Assembly: GCF_001411555.2 (NCBI RefSeq)
Contig: NC_049916.1
Location: 6,510,001 to 6,574,000 of the forward strand
DNA: 64,000 nucleotides
Origin: Juglans regia
Lineage: Eukaryota > Streptophyta > Magnoliopsida > Fagales > Juglandaceae
Direction: 5' to 3'
Shown: positions 45,795 to 57,961 of the stretch, piece after piece
How positions within the stretch are numbered: position 1 is the stretch's first letter
Layout of the letters: every line of letters begins with the position of its first letter
Made by a program: the position numbers and the translations under genes
Notes under the pieces: model-generated
What the model saw: only the letters and a program-made list of their open reading frames with translations
What the model was told of the DNA's origin: nothing
Databases searched by the model: none

Positions 45795-46562
45795 TATGGT
45801 ATCCTGTTTTGAGTAAAAAAAACTTATCTTTTAATGGTGTAAAACCACCGATCCTAATATGATAATGATTTAAAACTTTGTAGCCATGATCCACCATAAA
45901 CTTCTTGATTATCAACCAATTTCTACCAGATAATGATTGACTTGCATAGCTCTCTTCCAATATTGGCTTTGGATTTATCAATATTTCTAGATAATTATCA
46001 TTTAGGGTGCCCCACTGCCCTACCACTAAACTTTTAAGTAATGGGATCAAAGAGGAAAGTCAAATACCACCAGAGGTGGGATTTTTATTCAATCAAAGTT
46101 AAGACTAGGTCGCTTGTCACTGGTTCCATACTAATTTATTGGCAATAACACTAAACACATTCTGGTGCAAAAGGACATATGTCCTTCTACTGTAACATTT
46201 CCTAGTTGAACAAAAACAAAAAGCCTCCAGTATGATCACAAACTCATTTGGGACAAAAACAGAATCAATTACGATCTAGAATGTCAAATCATTTGGGACA
46301 AAACTATGAGCTACTCTGGAAGCACCATCGGATTGCTCAACTCTTCTGAAACTGTTGGCAGCTCCTCTTTGAAGCATGTGTAGAGGAACCCCCCCTTCTA
46401 AGTGGAAAACATTAGAATAACCATTGTGGACAAGCAAGTGGGCCGCCGCTATCAGTGATTCTGTATGAAAGTAGCATGAGTAAACATTGAACATGGTGGC
46501 AAGAGATAAGCCAAATAATAATATAAAAAAAAATCTATTTGCAAGCGTGCTTGACGCATTAA

Positions 46563-46986
46563 GTGCATGTTTGGAATTGCGGTGGAAAATATAGTTTATA
46601 ACTTTAGGACTTATAGCTTATAACTTAAGTAATAAGTTCTACTATTAAAAAGTTATTTACTGTTTAGTAACTATATATTTAAAGCACTTTCAAACATCTT
46701 ACCATTGTTTGGAAATAAATTAAAAAAGTATTTTCTAATGTAGAAATTATGATTATTTGAATTTTTAAAGATTATGATCATATTCTTAAAAGTTTAAAAA
46801 TTGTAATTATTTGAAAATTGTATAGGTATTTTCATCCATTAATAGTCATTTTAAAATTCGAATTACATTCTGCATTATCCGGAAAAGTGCGTTTAAGAGC
46901 CAAACAACCTAATTTTTCTATAAAAGAGCTTTTAAGATTATTTAAGTACTTTTTAAAACTTCTACCACCACCCCAAGCAGGCCCTA
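46563..46986. repeat. hAT-type MITE in an intron of the STR14 pseudogene
   Basis: The left end GTGCATGTTTGGAATTGCGG and the reversed right end GGGCCTGCTTGGGGTGGTGG are imperfect inverted repeats. The interior has CTTTTAAGA/TCTTAAAAG and other fold-back words. It is about 424 bp and noncoding. No clear target duplication is seen. Confidence 0.55.
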
Positions 46987-48182
46987 AACACACTATTGAT
47001 GTAGATATCTGCCGCATTAGCTAGCATTAAAAAAGTAAGTGTTTTGACTTTTTTTTTTATTATAACTGTAGTGTGTTTACACACTAACTTTTAAGTAGCA
47101 CAACTCAATACTACTACTAATAGTATTGGTGGCAAAGATGAATTTACATTTGCCACAAATATGTGCCAATGGGATAAGCAAGACAGGACATTACAAGGCT
47201 GAAAATCATGCTTGGCTTGACAGGTTAACATTATTTGATGTTTTTTGGATTTGGATCCCCAACATGTAGCTATACAATCCACAATCCTCAAGTTCCTTTT
47301 GTCTTATATATTCATGTTGCTCCACATCTGAATGCCATAACATAATATACTTAAACCTCTCCAATCAAGATGAAATGTAAATGTTCTAAAAGAATGCCAC
47401 TAGATGGGCATTACTACTGTTGCTTTAATAAGCCACTCTATCTATTTATTTTGAAATTTGGACTATAATTTAATGCTAAAAGTTATCAAGGTGGAACAGT
47501 CTGAAGGAAAGGAAATACAGAAAGAAACTACACAAATCGATGGATTGGAACCACCTTGACTGTTGATCACCTTCCGAAGATTTTGGGATGGTTTCATAAT
47601 TTCATTGTACCCTCAGCTGAGCAGGCTACTATTATCTTTGCATCTTTATCCAGTTTTGATTGACTCCACACCTGTAAGCATACCAAACATTATATGTTAC
47701 TTCTAAAACTCTGACAGTCTAAATCAATGCAACTATATAGAAGCATGATTAGGTTACTATTTCATACTTTGAATGAACTCTGGATTCTATTATGCACCAG
47801 AGAAGATGCCACAAAATGCAAATGCAGCACGTCTGGCAATGTTCCATGCTCTCCATCCTTTATCAGCCTATATATTTTCACATTAATAGCACCTGCTGGA
47901 TAAGCCTACCCCGAAAAGCATTATCATAGTACTGTTATTTTAGCTAATGCACGATCATAGTTCTTGAGTACAGAAAACAAGAGAACATTATAATAGCATC
48001 ATATTTATTACTCATTTTGGAGTGAAAGAATATAAAGAAGCGAATAATGCATTGTCGGTAAAGGCAGTGGCTCAGTTGAGAAAGTTAATAAAGTCTCTCT
48101 ATCCTTTTCTCATAGCAATTACTCGAGTCCTTTAGTTGGGAACCAAGTCACCATATCTTGGTCGGTAAAAATATTGTGACTT

Positions 48183-49140
48183 TTTTTTTTTTTTTTTTTA
48201 AGAAGAGGCGAAGATCACATGTCCAAGAGTGATCCCCTCCCAATTTTATTGAAGAAAAAAACCCTCACTTGTGGCGGAGGAAAACCGTGATTACAATAAA
48301 AAAAAATGAGAAATACAAACAAAACCCAATACCCAAACCTAAAGAATTCTAAAAAAAAAAACCAACAAGACTTACTTATGTCTCAAATATGGTAAACCAC
48401 CCTTATCAAGTCTTAAAAAACCTCTAGCCAACCAAGAAAGTTCCGAAGCATAATAATAAGTAGAATTTTTACCCTTAGCACCATCTTTTGCCAAAACATT
48501 TGCCACCGCGTTGCACTCCCGATATATGTGTCTACTAGTGAACCGCATCTGACCAAGAATGCTCATGATTTCCTCCCAGTAATCTTCTAAATACCACAAA
48601 CCACATCTTCCATTACCAATCCAGTGAATAATCAACTTTGAATCCATCTCAATCTCCATAGCAACACAATACGCCTAGCATGCCTCAAGCCATAAAGTAA
48701 ACCCATAACCTCAGCATGGTTATTAGAGCAGCACCCAATAGGAATAGAAAAACCCAATTGGAACTCACCCTCATGATCTCGAATAACTCCTCCTACCCCT
48801 GAAGCACCCAGATTACCCAATGAGCATCCATCAATATTAAGTTTGTACCAGCCACACTGTGGTTTCTCCCATCTCACAATCTTCTCCCCCCTCATACCAG
48901 CATTCGGGACGGGAAGATTTAAGGATTGAAGCAAGTCTTCATCTCTTTGCTTGATATTATTCTGATCTTTAAATTTTAAGGCAACCCAAGACAACCAATA
49001 TTTAATAGATATCCAAACTGTATCAATAGATTCAAAGGAACCCTCTATCCGAGCTTTACATCTCCGCCACCACAAAAGCCAAGTGGCGGTGTATCTTTGC
49101 TTTTTGATATATTTGTTTGCTTTGACCAAGATGTGTTTTC
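48183..49140 (-). mobile_element. 5'-truncated LINE of family A (RNase H end) in the STR14 pseudogene
   Basis: A T-run at 48181-48199 is the reversed poly(A) tail. The adjacent tail matches that of the LINE at 1-4198. The minus-strand ORFs 49129-48632 and 48659-48372 form one RNase H domain with a frameshift near 48650. Motifs are KLNIDGCSLGNLGASGVGGV, NNHAEVMGLLYG, EMDSKLIIHWI and RECNAVANVLAKDG. It sits where the missing DVRP-bearing STR14 exon would be expected. Confidence 0.85.
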
Positions 49141-49628
49141 TTTAGGTTTTGGAATTGTGGAATCAATACTTCATGTTCAGTTTGTACATGTCAAAGAGAG
49201 GGAGAGACAGAGCGGTACCTTTTTTGTTGTAAAAACTCCCTCTAAATCTACCATTCTTCTTCAGCTGATCCCTCCATGAAGAGTAGAAAGGAATGATAAT
49301 CAGTGTCAATTTAGGGGATAAACATATCAAAACAGTTATATCTCTACCAATTTCAGTGACCAAGTCGTCTTGAAAATGCCATGGAGATTCTTATTAATTA
49401 AACTTAGCCTAGGAAAGATGCATGTACTTGGTGATTTTGCAGGTTTAGTGGCTGCACTTTGGATTCTCAGGACTCCTGGTACAGTCTTAGATGGCAATCT
49501 TTGCCTCGGAATCTGAACCGGCAGGGAGCATGATTATCATTAGTTGTTTTGGTGGGCGAGGAACAGATATTAGGATCATGTAAAGATGATGAGGATGAAT
49601 GCAGGGTAACCGAAGGCATAGCAGCCAT

Positions 49629-51190
49629 TCTTGAAAGCAGCTTCTACTGTAATTTTCAAACTTGGAGTTAAAACAGTTTATAATTGCATCATTTAAACTA
49701 CTAATATTTTTTATGCTTGAGGGTAGGTGACAATTAATGGGTAGTTTGGATATTTATAGTTTTGTGACAATCAGGACTTGTGATGGATATTTTGAAGTGT
49801 CTCTTCCAATTGGTTTTCTTCCAACCCCTTCACTTTGTTTTATTGCAGGACTCTTCAAATACCCCTTCATCCGAATTGGCTGCAATTGGTCTTTGAGCTC
49901 CATATTCTTCATGAATCATCATGTTAAAGACAGTGCAATTTGCCTAAAGTTTTAAATCAAATCCCAGTTGTTGTGTATGCATTTCAGTCTGTTAATCATT
50001 GATAAAGACTTGACTTTGGATAGTGCTGTTGAACTACTAACCTGTTGAAATTGTGGCAAGTTTTTAATAGTTCAAATGGTATTTCTTTTCTCTTATAAAT
50101 ACAAGGTGGAGGAGATTGAGAATGAATTTTTACATCAAACGCCAAGGAATCTTCACCAACAAAATCATTAAATAAAGCAAGAATAGTAGGGTAGGACCTG
50201 CAACGAACATGTTGGCACCATGACAGTTCAATAAAAGGCACGTCTTCTTGGTCAACATCATTATATACATGCATACATTTGAGGCTGACCAGCACATGCA
50301 TGATGCATCAATCCCTTTCGTGCTGAAAAGTGGTATGAATTCATTTCGAGTCAGTCTAGAAAAAGAAAGAAAGGAGAGTTTGGTACTTTAGTCTGAAAAT
50401 AACTTTCAAAAAAAAAAAAGGAGTTTAAGAAATGTAAATTTTTCATCGTAAATTTTATCATTTTGCAGTGGCACATATTGAGCGGTGCATTTTATCATTT
50501 CCAGTAAGGGTTCATTTCCAGTAAGGGTTCGTTTGGACAGTTTTTCTATCTATCATCCAACGGTTCATGTAGCTCGTTTATTTTAAGAAAATATCTCATT
50601 TCATCTCATCTCATCTAATAATTATAACTTTCTCAACTTTTCTCTCTCACCAAATTAGCATATTCTATTTTGATAAAGATATTTTATGAATTAGATTTAA
50701 ATTTCTTAGAGGGTAGTTATAGGCTAACTACCCTATTACTACACATCTACTACCAAAAAGTATTTTAAGTATTTTTATTTTTTTATCGTTTTCTTTTAAG
50801 TATTTTTTTAACATTCTTAATCATTAAGAAAAAATTAAAAAAATATATATATTTACTAATACACACTTTCTTAATCATTAAGTAAAATAAAAAAATAAAA
50901 AAAAATTAAATATAAAAAAAATAATAAATAGGTAATAGTAGGATAATAACCTTATCATTATTCTTTTTGTATAGGGGTAGAGAGTTTGAACCTAGTTCTC
51001 CTATTTGACGATCAGATCTTATGCCATCTGATCGAGAAGATTTTGACAATGTGTCATGTTTTTAATCGATTTTCATTAGTGTGTTGACTTATGAAGCCAT
51101 ATTAATATATTCTGATTAGAAATAATAAGATTTTAAATAAAGAGTAACATGCTTATGAACTAGTTAACATGAGCTATACAAATATTAACG
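49629..51190. other. Spacer upstream of the STR14 pseudogene
   Basis: A 101-codon minus ORF (49996-50301) has no recognisable motif and is probably chance or a remnant. 50526-50645 is a partial TGAGATGAG-family end (TCTCATTTCATCTCATCTCA followed by ATAATTATAACTTTCTCAAC). ATTTCCAGTAAGGGTTC is directly repeated near 50498-50530. Confidence 0.4.
50702..50950. repeat. MITE-like element, TCATTAAG family
   Basis: The core TTCTTAATCATTAAGTAAAA occurs at about 50867-50886 after T- and A-rich blocks. The edges CTACCCTATTACTAC and GGTAATAGTAGGATA are inverted to each other. Related copies lie at 51533-51800, 51822-51915 and 63118-63330. Confidence 0.55.
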
Positions 51191-51416
51191 TCTCGTTTTG
51201 TTTTCATAAATGAGATGAGATGAGTTGAAATTAAAGTTAAAAAGTTCAATAAAATATTATTATAATATATTTTTTAATATTATTTTTATTTTAAGATTTA
51301 AAAAAATTAAATTATTTATTTTATTTTATGTGAGAATTTAAAAAAATTGTAATGATAAGATGAGAGATTTTTAAAGTTTTCAAAATTTTAAATTTTAGTC
51401 TTGAAAACATACCAGA
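51191..51416. repeat. TGAGATGAG-family MITE
   Basis: It begins TCTCGTTTTGTTTTCATAAA followed by TGAGATGAGATGAG. The family interior follows (TAATATTATTTTTATTTTAA, AATTATTTATTTTATTTTAT, AAAAATTGTAATGA). The right end is worn (TTGAAAACATACCAGAC). Confidence 0.65.
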
Positions 51417-51532
51417 CCTAAATCAACGATTATTTTAATCAATATCTTTCCATTATTCCAAAATATCCAATGAAAGATCTTATTATTATTTATATATATA
51501 TGTGACGTGGTATTAAAAGATGACGAGATAAT

Positions 51533-51915
51533 AATTATCAATTTTTTTTAGTAGTGTGACATCTAGCACAAATTTATCTTTTTTGTTTTTTCTTTTTTTT
51601 TTTTTATATTTTTTAATATATTTAAATATTTTTAAAAAATTAAAAAAAAATATTAATACATTAAAAGTTACTTTTTTAATTATTAAGTAAAAGAAATTAA
51701 ATACATTAGCGATTAAAGTGAGAAAACAAATTAAGTGACATATTAGCATTTTTCTTTTTCTTTTTTCTTGATTAATTGTGAGCTGGCAAATATGTGAAGT
51801 CACCCTATGATGTGAAGAGTCTATATTTTTTTAATATATTTAAATATTTTTAAAAAATTAAAAAAAATATCAGAATCATTTAAAATCACTTTCTTAATTA
51901 TTAAATAAAAAAAAA
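51533..51915. repeat. Two TCATTAAG-family copies in tandem
   Basis: TTTTTTAATATATTTAAATA followed by TTTTTAAAAAATTAAAAAAA occurs at about 51609-51650 and again at about 51828-51868. Each is followed by a TTAATTATTA(A)GTAAAA/ATAAAA block. The minus ORF over this stretch is a low-complexity artefact. Confidence 0.55.
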
Positions 51916-52110
51916 TTATGGTGGAATGAAACGGTCCAATTAAGAGGACAAAGAAGGTTTTTCCTTATTCTTTAGTGAAGTTAAAGTCAGATGTATCCCT
52001 GTATGTACTAACAGTAATAACAACCACAGTCGGTGGATTGCATCCCGCAAAAGATAATAATAAAACAAAAAACACCAAGTGTTCTTCTACCCATATCTTT
52101 TTTTTTCTTT

Positions 52111-52120
52111 CTATATATAA
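52111..52120 (+). promoter_or_regulatory. TATA box of the MFS gene
   Basis: CTATATATAA lies about 120 bases before the start codon, behind a TC-rich stretch. A transcript start near 52145-52150 would be typical. Confidence 0.6.
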
Positions 52121-52237
52121 TCATTCTCTTTGCTGATACCTCAACTCCATCTCAGTTTTTGCAGAGAGGAGAGGAGGCATTACCCTCTCAAGTTCGTTCA
52201 TTGTTTTTGTTTGCAGAGAGTCTAAGGGAAAGAGAAA

Positions 52238-55200
52238 ATGGAGATTTTCTACTATTTGGTGTTTGGGGGATTGGGAGCTGTGGTGGCAGCAATAGAGCTG
52301 AGCAAAAACAACAAGGACCGAACCAACACCTCGCCTGCTTTCAATTCTTTCAAGAACAATTACCTTCTTGTTTACTCTCTCATGATGGGTACGTACGCTA
52401 CCATTTTACCCCCCCACCACATACCAAACCGACCCAGTTTCGTATATCGTATCCCACCTCTGGATCTTTACTTCTCTTCGGATCTCCCTATTTTCTTTCT
52501 TTAAATCCTCAATGTGTGCTTTTATCTGTATATATATTTCTGTACGTATGTGGGTCTTCTGAATTTAGATCTGATCTGATATCTTTGAATTAGGAATGCC
52601 TTCTCTTTTTTCTGGGATCTTGATTTGTTTTCTGGATATGGTTGCATTGTTTTTCGTTGATTTTGGGTTTTGTTTAGTTAGCATTTGGTAATTCTTTGCT
52701 TTTATTGCTTTTGAAGGCAAAATTATTAGAAGAGAGGTGAAAGGGATGCTCTGATTTTGGATATTAGAAGTGGGAAAGTGCTTTGTTTATTAACGGGCGC
52801 AAGTGACTTATTGATTGTGTATTGGTTTGATTTTGAAGTGACTAAGACCAGTAGAACGGGTTTTATACGTCTGGTTGGTTTCTGAGGAACTTGAGGAAAG
52901 GAAACAAATTAGTGCTGCGTGTTAATTGTTTCATTAACTCTTTCATTGTTTTGGTGGCAACTAAGAGGAGCAAATCCTCTTAGTTGTTTTCGGATGGCAA
53001 ATCCTCGGCTTCTTTTGTTCCCTTTGGTCATAGGCGTCTAGTATGAGGACTATGTTTCCACATGTGATGGGTCCATGTCGGTCAGATCTAGTTGGTTTCT
53101 TGACCATATTACTTTCTTTCTCCAGCAGATATATTCTAATTTCTTTCATCCAAATGTAATTTTTTAGGTTTACTTCAAGCACTCCAATGGATCCATTTTT
53201 ATGACCCATTGTATCTATGACACGTTGGGTTGTTCAGAGACACATTGATCGATTAACAAGATACATGAAGTTGATAACAATCAACATTCAAAGATACAAT
53301 ACCTCTAGACAAAAAATGATATTTAATATTGTATTTTAATTTCTAATTTTGTAGTCACATTCTGAATCCGTTTGAATTGTGATAAGTAAATATATTTATA
53401 TGTATATTATATTTTTGAAGTTACTCACTATTACTGAAGAACTTATTAAGAGATAAATCAAAGTACAAGGCTGCACTGGCCAAACGGAGGTTATTACAGC
53501 TAACTGTTACGATAAAAATAAAACCTAAAAGTTATAAATGTAGACAGCTAGTGATAGTTACAGAGTAAGCAATCTTAGGGAAATGCCCTAATTCATAGAA
53601 GGAGCCCTATTTCTGTCGGTGCTTTTAGCTCTTCTAAAGCTGGTATGCCTGGATCTTAATATCTGGAATAGCAGACTCCAATGACTGTATCTTCACCATT
53701 TTTGAAATCAACGTGAACAATAATATGTTCTTACCTATAATTCTAAATATTTATTCTAGTTGAAGTTGGAAATGACAAAAGCTGTGTATCTTGAAGTTAC
53801 TAGTGATAGTTGTAATCAGTTTCCTAATGATTGCTATTTGTGTGGCAATAGCCGGGGATTGGTTGCAGGGTCCTTATGTCTACTATCTCTATAGTCAGTA
53901 TGGTTTTGGGAAAGGGGAGATTGGACAGCTTTTTATTGCTGGGTTTGGGTCCTCAATGTTGTTTGGGACAATTGTTGGATCTCTGGCTGACAAACAGTAA
54001 GAGTTTCTCAGAACTCTGTTTGTGAATTCTTCGTGCTTTATCAATTGGAATTGTTTTCTCACTATATTTTGCCTTCACTAACTGAATGCAGGGGTCGAAA
54101 GAGAGCATGTGTGACATACTGCATAACATACATACTGAGCTGCATCACCAAGCATTCTCCTCATTACAAGGTTTTGATGTTGGGCCGTGTTTTGGGAGGT
54201 ATCGCCACTTCTCTTCTATTCTCAGCTTTTGAGTCATGGCTTGTAGCAGAACACAACAAGGTGAGGGATTGTTTATTTATCCTTTCGCTATATTCTTGAT
54301 TGTTAACTGACGTATTTACTCTCAAATGTATTATTTATATAAATCTCCATCTGGATAGTCCATGGGGACCTCCTAAATAATCTACAACAGGTACCTTGTG
54401 GCCATCAAAGTCTCTTTATCCTTCATTATGATTGATAACCCAATGGATGACCTGGGTAGTCAAAGCCTCAAGGTCTTATGGCTGACCAAAAGGCTTTTAT
54501 AATTGACCAACCATGCATAGAGTAACACATTTTAATTTGCTATTATCTTTTTTTAAAAATTATTTCGATTTATTCCCCCTCCCCGCTTCAATTTATAATT
54601 GTACATTTCAACTCAATATTGACATATTTTTTGGGGAGATTACACTTTTCCCCTCAAATGAACACTCATTTTGCAATGCAACTATCAAACTACCAAAGTT
54701 GTTCTTTTAGTCTCCAAAGTGCAGCCACTTCGACATTTGCACCCTCTTTATAGATCCAGCTGTTAAGATCATGGCATATTACCCATTTTTTATGTTCATC
54801 TTATGTTTTGAATTAGGGGCTAGACGACAGCATTGGTAGTTTGGCAGTCTTAATGTGAAAGAAATGATAGTTTGGAGGGGTAAAGTGAGGTTTTCCCTAT
54901 ACTTTTTATGCAACAATTATTGCATCTCTTTTTGTTAAGGCTTGTATCTGACCTGATGAGATACTCAACATTGAATTCCTGAAAGAGGAAAATGTATATA
55001 TAACTAATGAAAATTTGGATTAGTTTTATGTAATTTGCAGAAGTAAATGTTTATGCTACTTATAATCTTGCCACAGAAAATTATTTTAGCCTTCCATATG
55101 CCTTAAAATTGCTCTCTGTTCTAGAATGTTTCTTTTAAAGGAAAAAAGAGTAATGACACTATGTAGAATGAAAGAACGAAACCAAGAGAATTGGCTCGGT

Positions 55201-57961
55201 TTGGATTGAGAGGGGCTCTCAACCTATCTCATCTCATCTCAACATTACAACTTTCACAAATTTCCACACAAAATACAATAAACAATTCAACTTTTTCAAA
55301 TCCCAAAACAATAATAATATTAAAAAATAATATTCTAACAATATTTTGTTCAACATCTTAACTTTCATCTCAACTCATCTCATCTCATCTCAACTCACTA
55401 TCCAAACCTAACCTAGTGAAAGGTTGCTCTCTGTTCTAGAATGCCCTCAAGTTGCTTTCTATTATAGAATGTTCTTCTGGTTTATGTATAATATTTAGTT
55501 ATTTGGAAGCTCTTTCCGAATACGGTATTTTCAGTGTAAGCTCTTTTTGAATTTAAGGTGTGTGAAGCATATTGTAAAGAGTTAATCAGGTTTTTCACTT
55601 CCCCATCATAAAAAACCAACTTCCAATATTATTTACACTGGATATCGATGTCTTCAATGACCTTGATCTCTTCATATTAATGTGTCGTGCCTTTTTCCCC
55701 TTATTCTGTGCAGAGGGGCTTTGAACAACAATGGTTGTCCATCACATTCTCAAAGGCAATATTTCTTGGAAATGGTCTGGTTGCCATTGTTGCTGGGTTG
55801 TTTGGTAATGTACTTGTTGATTCCTTGTCTCTTGGTCCTGTGGCACCCTTCGACGCTGCTTCGTGCTTTCTTGCCATTGGTATGGCCATCATTTTATCAT
55901 CCTGGACAGAGAACTATGGTGATCCTTCTGAGAACAAAGACTTGCTTACTCAATTCAGGGGTGCTGCTGTAGCCATTGCTTCTGGTAGAGTTCTCATTTT
56001 CACTATGCATTCATCTTTTCTTTAAAATAACATCATAGCCTATGGATAGACTCATCTTCTGATGATTCCTCCCTGCACAGGTCATCCAAGAGAAATTATC
56101 TATGCCATGAGTAAACTCTTGTTCGAAAGATCATTATACTTTGATTCTTGAGATGGTCATGGATGCAGTAGCAAGGGTTCTGATCATTAATAAAATTAAT
56201 AATGCCCATGTTTCTTTTTCCTGATCATTATTGAAATTTAGTAAGGGTTTTGGGCCTTGAAAGCAATTAGCTTGAAGTTTTTTTTTTTTCTTTTGGTTTT
56301 GTTCAGCATGTGAATGCATTTTATAAGTGCTTTCATCATATGTTTAATTTCTCTTGGATCTTGGATATTACGAATTACCTAAGTTTATTTCAAGTACATC
56401 TATTACAAGCTTTAGTTTTTTTTCCCAAATGAGACCCCCACTCGGTGGCTTTGGGCAGGTTGATTTTGGTTTCTTTGCCTTGCTTTTGTTTTGTCCTCAT
56501 CATGCTTTGCTTGTTGTTCTGTGATCCTCGTTAAGTATTTATTTTCTATTTTCCTTTCGGTATTTTTGTCCCCTCATTTATGATCACCTTTTGTGTCATT
56601 CAGATGAGAAAATCGCATTGCTTGGCGCAATACAGTCACTGTTTGAAGGTTCGATGTACACCTTTGTGTTTCTCTGGACTCCTGCTTTGAGCCCTAATGA
56701 AGAGGAAATCCCTCATGGTTTCATCTTTGCAACATTTATGTTGGCTTCAATGTTGGGAAGCTCCCTCGCATCTCGGTTGATGGCTAGATCATCACTCAGA
56801 GTAGAGAGCTACATGCAGATTGTTTTTGCAGTCTCTGCCGCCTCTCTCCTGCTTCCTATTCTGACAACTGTATGCTATGTTACCATTATGTTTTTATGTT
56901 ATTTTCTATTTCTTATGGAATTTCCTAACTTCAGTACTTTGGAACAGTTCCTGGTTGCTCCTTCCCAGGCGAAAGGCGGAAGCATCTCATTTTCGGGCTG
57001 TGTTCAACTTCTTGGCTTCTGTGCTTTTGAGGCTTGTGTAGGGATATTCTGGCCATCCATCATGAAAATGAGGTCCCAGTACATTCCTGAGGAGGCCAGG
57101 AGCACCATCATGAACTTCTTCCGCATTCCTCTCAATATTTTTGTGTGCATTGTGCTGTACAATGTATGTTGCATTCCAAAAAAATACTTCAATATATTGC
57201 TTGAATTCGTGACTTTATTGGCTTGAAAATGTTGGAATGTGTAGATAGCTGACACTGAGGCCCACCTGATTTGGTATGTGCTGATCATCAGGCACCTTCA
57301 GTTAACATGGTCCAATTTAAATTCCTTCAAATTGAACCTCTGCCTCGGCTAGAGTAGCATTGCTGGTACATGATACCCACCTAGGCCAATATGGCCAAAT
57401 CCAACCCATTTTGAGCCCTCCTTTGAGATATACTGCAGAAGCTTTTGGGTGTATTTAGAAAATCTCCAATGAACACACCTCTCCAGGCCAATGATAGAAG
57501 TAGCCTCTCTTTTTCTCCTTGCAGGGGTCTGACACTAACAAGTTCTTTTGGTTTGTCTTTGAAGGTTAATGCATTCCCCATCACAATTATGTTCGGCATG
57601 TGCTCAATCTTCCTCTTTGTGGCATGTATCTTGCAGAAGCGGCTCCTGGTGATTGCCGAGAAGCCAAGTATACTCCTTGAACTATATAGTCTTGCAACTT
57701 AATTCAGGCTTATGTTGTATTGAGCAGAAAGGTGTAGGATATTAATTTTCCAATATTAGGCACATAAATAACAATATGACCATACTTATAAAAAAAAAAC
57801 AATATAACCTGGATTATGACCCCAACTCTAAATATATTTACCAGGATCGTCTGACACTCTGTGCTTGCTTATAGATGACTATGTTTGTATTTGTTACAGA
57901 GACAGAAGATTGGACAACATTGAAGGAAAGGGATACTGAGGCAGAGCCATTAAACATCTGA
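52238..57961 (+). CDS. MFS transporter, MFSD5 / molybdate-anion-transporter-like, 8 exons, 460 aa
   Basis: Exons: 52238-52388, 53852-53996, 54092-54260, 55714-55984, 56604-56869, 56948-57163, 57565-57667, 57900-57961. All introns are GT/AG, the phases fit, and the total is 1383 nt with TGA at 57959-57961. The protein starts MEIFYYLVFGGLGAVVAAIE (a first membrane helix). The MFS motif DKQGRKR is at residues 97-103. Further conserved text is HSPHYKVLMLGRVLGGIATS, FSAFESWLVAEHNK, SFEGSMYTFVFLWTPALSP-like (SLFEGSMYTFVFLWT) and QYIPEEARSTIMNFFRIPLN. From memory it matches Arabidopsis At4g27720, 460 aa, annotated as a major facilitator / molybdate-anion-transporter family protein. About 10-12 helices are expected. 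The substrate is inferred from the family name only. An in-frame leader ORF starting at 52033 is in a different frame and is not used. No lesion is seen. Confidence 0.96.
55194..55415. repeat. TGAGATGAG-family MITE in MFS intron 3
   Basis: The left end GCTCGGTTTGGATTGAGAGG and the reversed right end AGGTTAGGTTTGGATAGTGA form inverted repeats around TTTGGAT. CTCATCTCATCTCAACATTA follows, then the family interior in reverse (CAATTCAACTTTTTCAAATC, AATAATATTAAAAAATAATA). It is the best preserved copy here and lies between exons 3 and 4. Confidence 0.75.

Larger units (their letters stand above)
46311..49628 (-). pseudogene. STR14: Pseudogene of the plastid rhodanese-like protein STR14
   Basis: Minus-strand exons are recognisable in order. 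Exon 1, 49628-49428: MAAMPSVTLHSSSSS, a transit-peptide-like start; after a 1-base deletion near 49490, PSKTVPGVLRIQSAATKPAK. Exon 2, 49264-49219: TEEEW, stop, I, stop, REFLQQKK, where two Lys codons have become TAG. Exon C, ~47910-47768: PAGAINVKIYRLIKD, a frameshift, WRAWNIARRAAFAFCGIFSG, then TAA TAG in place of Glu-Glu, then NPEFIQ. Exon B, 47671-47555: KLDKDAKIIVACS, with 4- and 8-base insertions and a 1-base deletion. Last exon, 46460-46311: SLIAAHLLVHNGYSNVFHLEGG, frameshift, LYTCFKEELP. The exon holding the DVRP part is missing. From memory the match is Arabidopsis STR14 (At4g27700). The surviving splice sites show it is a decayed gene in place, not a retrocopy. Confidence 0.87.

Noticed and set aside
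48181..48262. Poly(T) plus conserved tail as a separate SINE
   Set aside because: It is directly continuous with LINE RNase H coding sequence and matches the tail of the LINE at 1-4198.
49996..50301. 101-codon minus ORF upstream of the STR14 pseudogene
   Set aside because: No motif or family recognised, no convincing promoter, and its length is within chance for this window. Left as a note only.
52033..52593. 186-codon plus ORF overlapping the MFS first exon
   Set aside because: It is in a different frame, has no family similarity, and runs through the donor site. The 52238 start gives a full conserved MFS protein.
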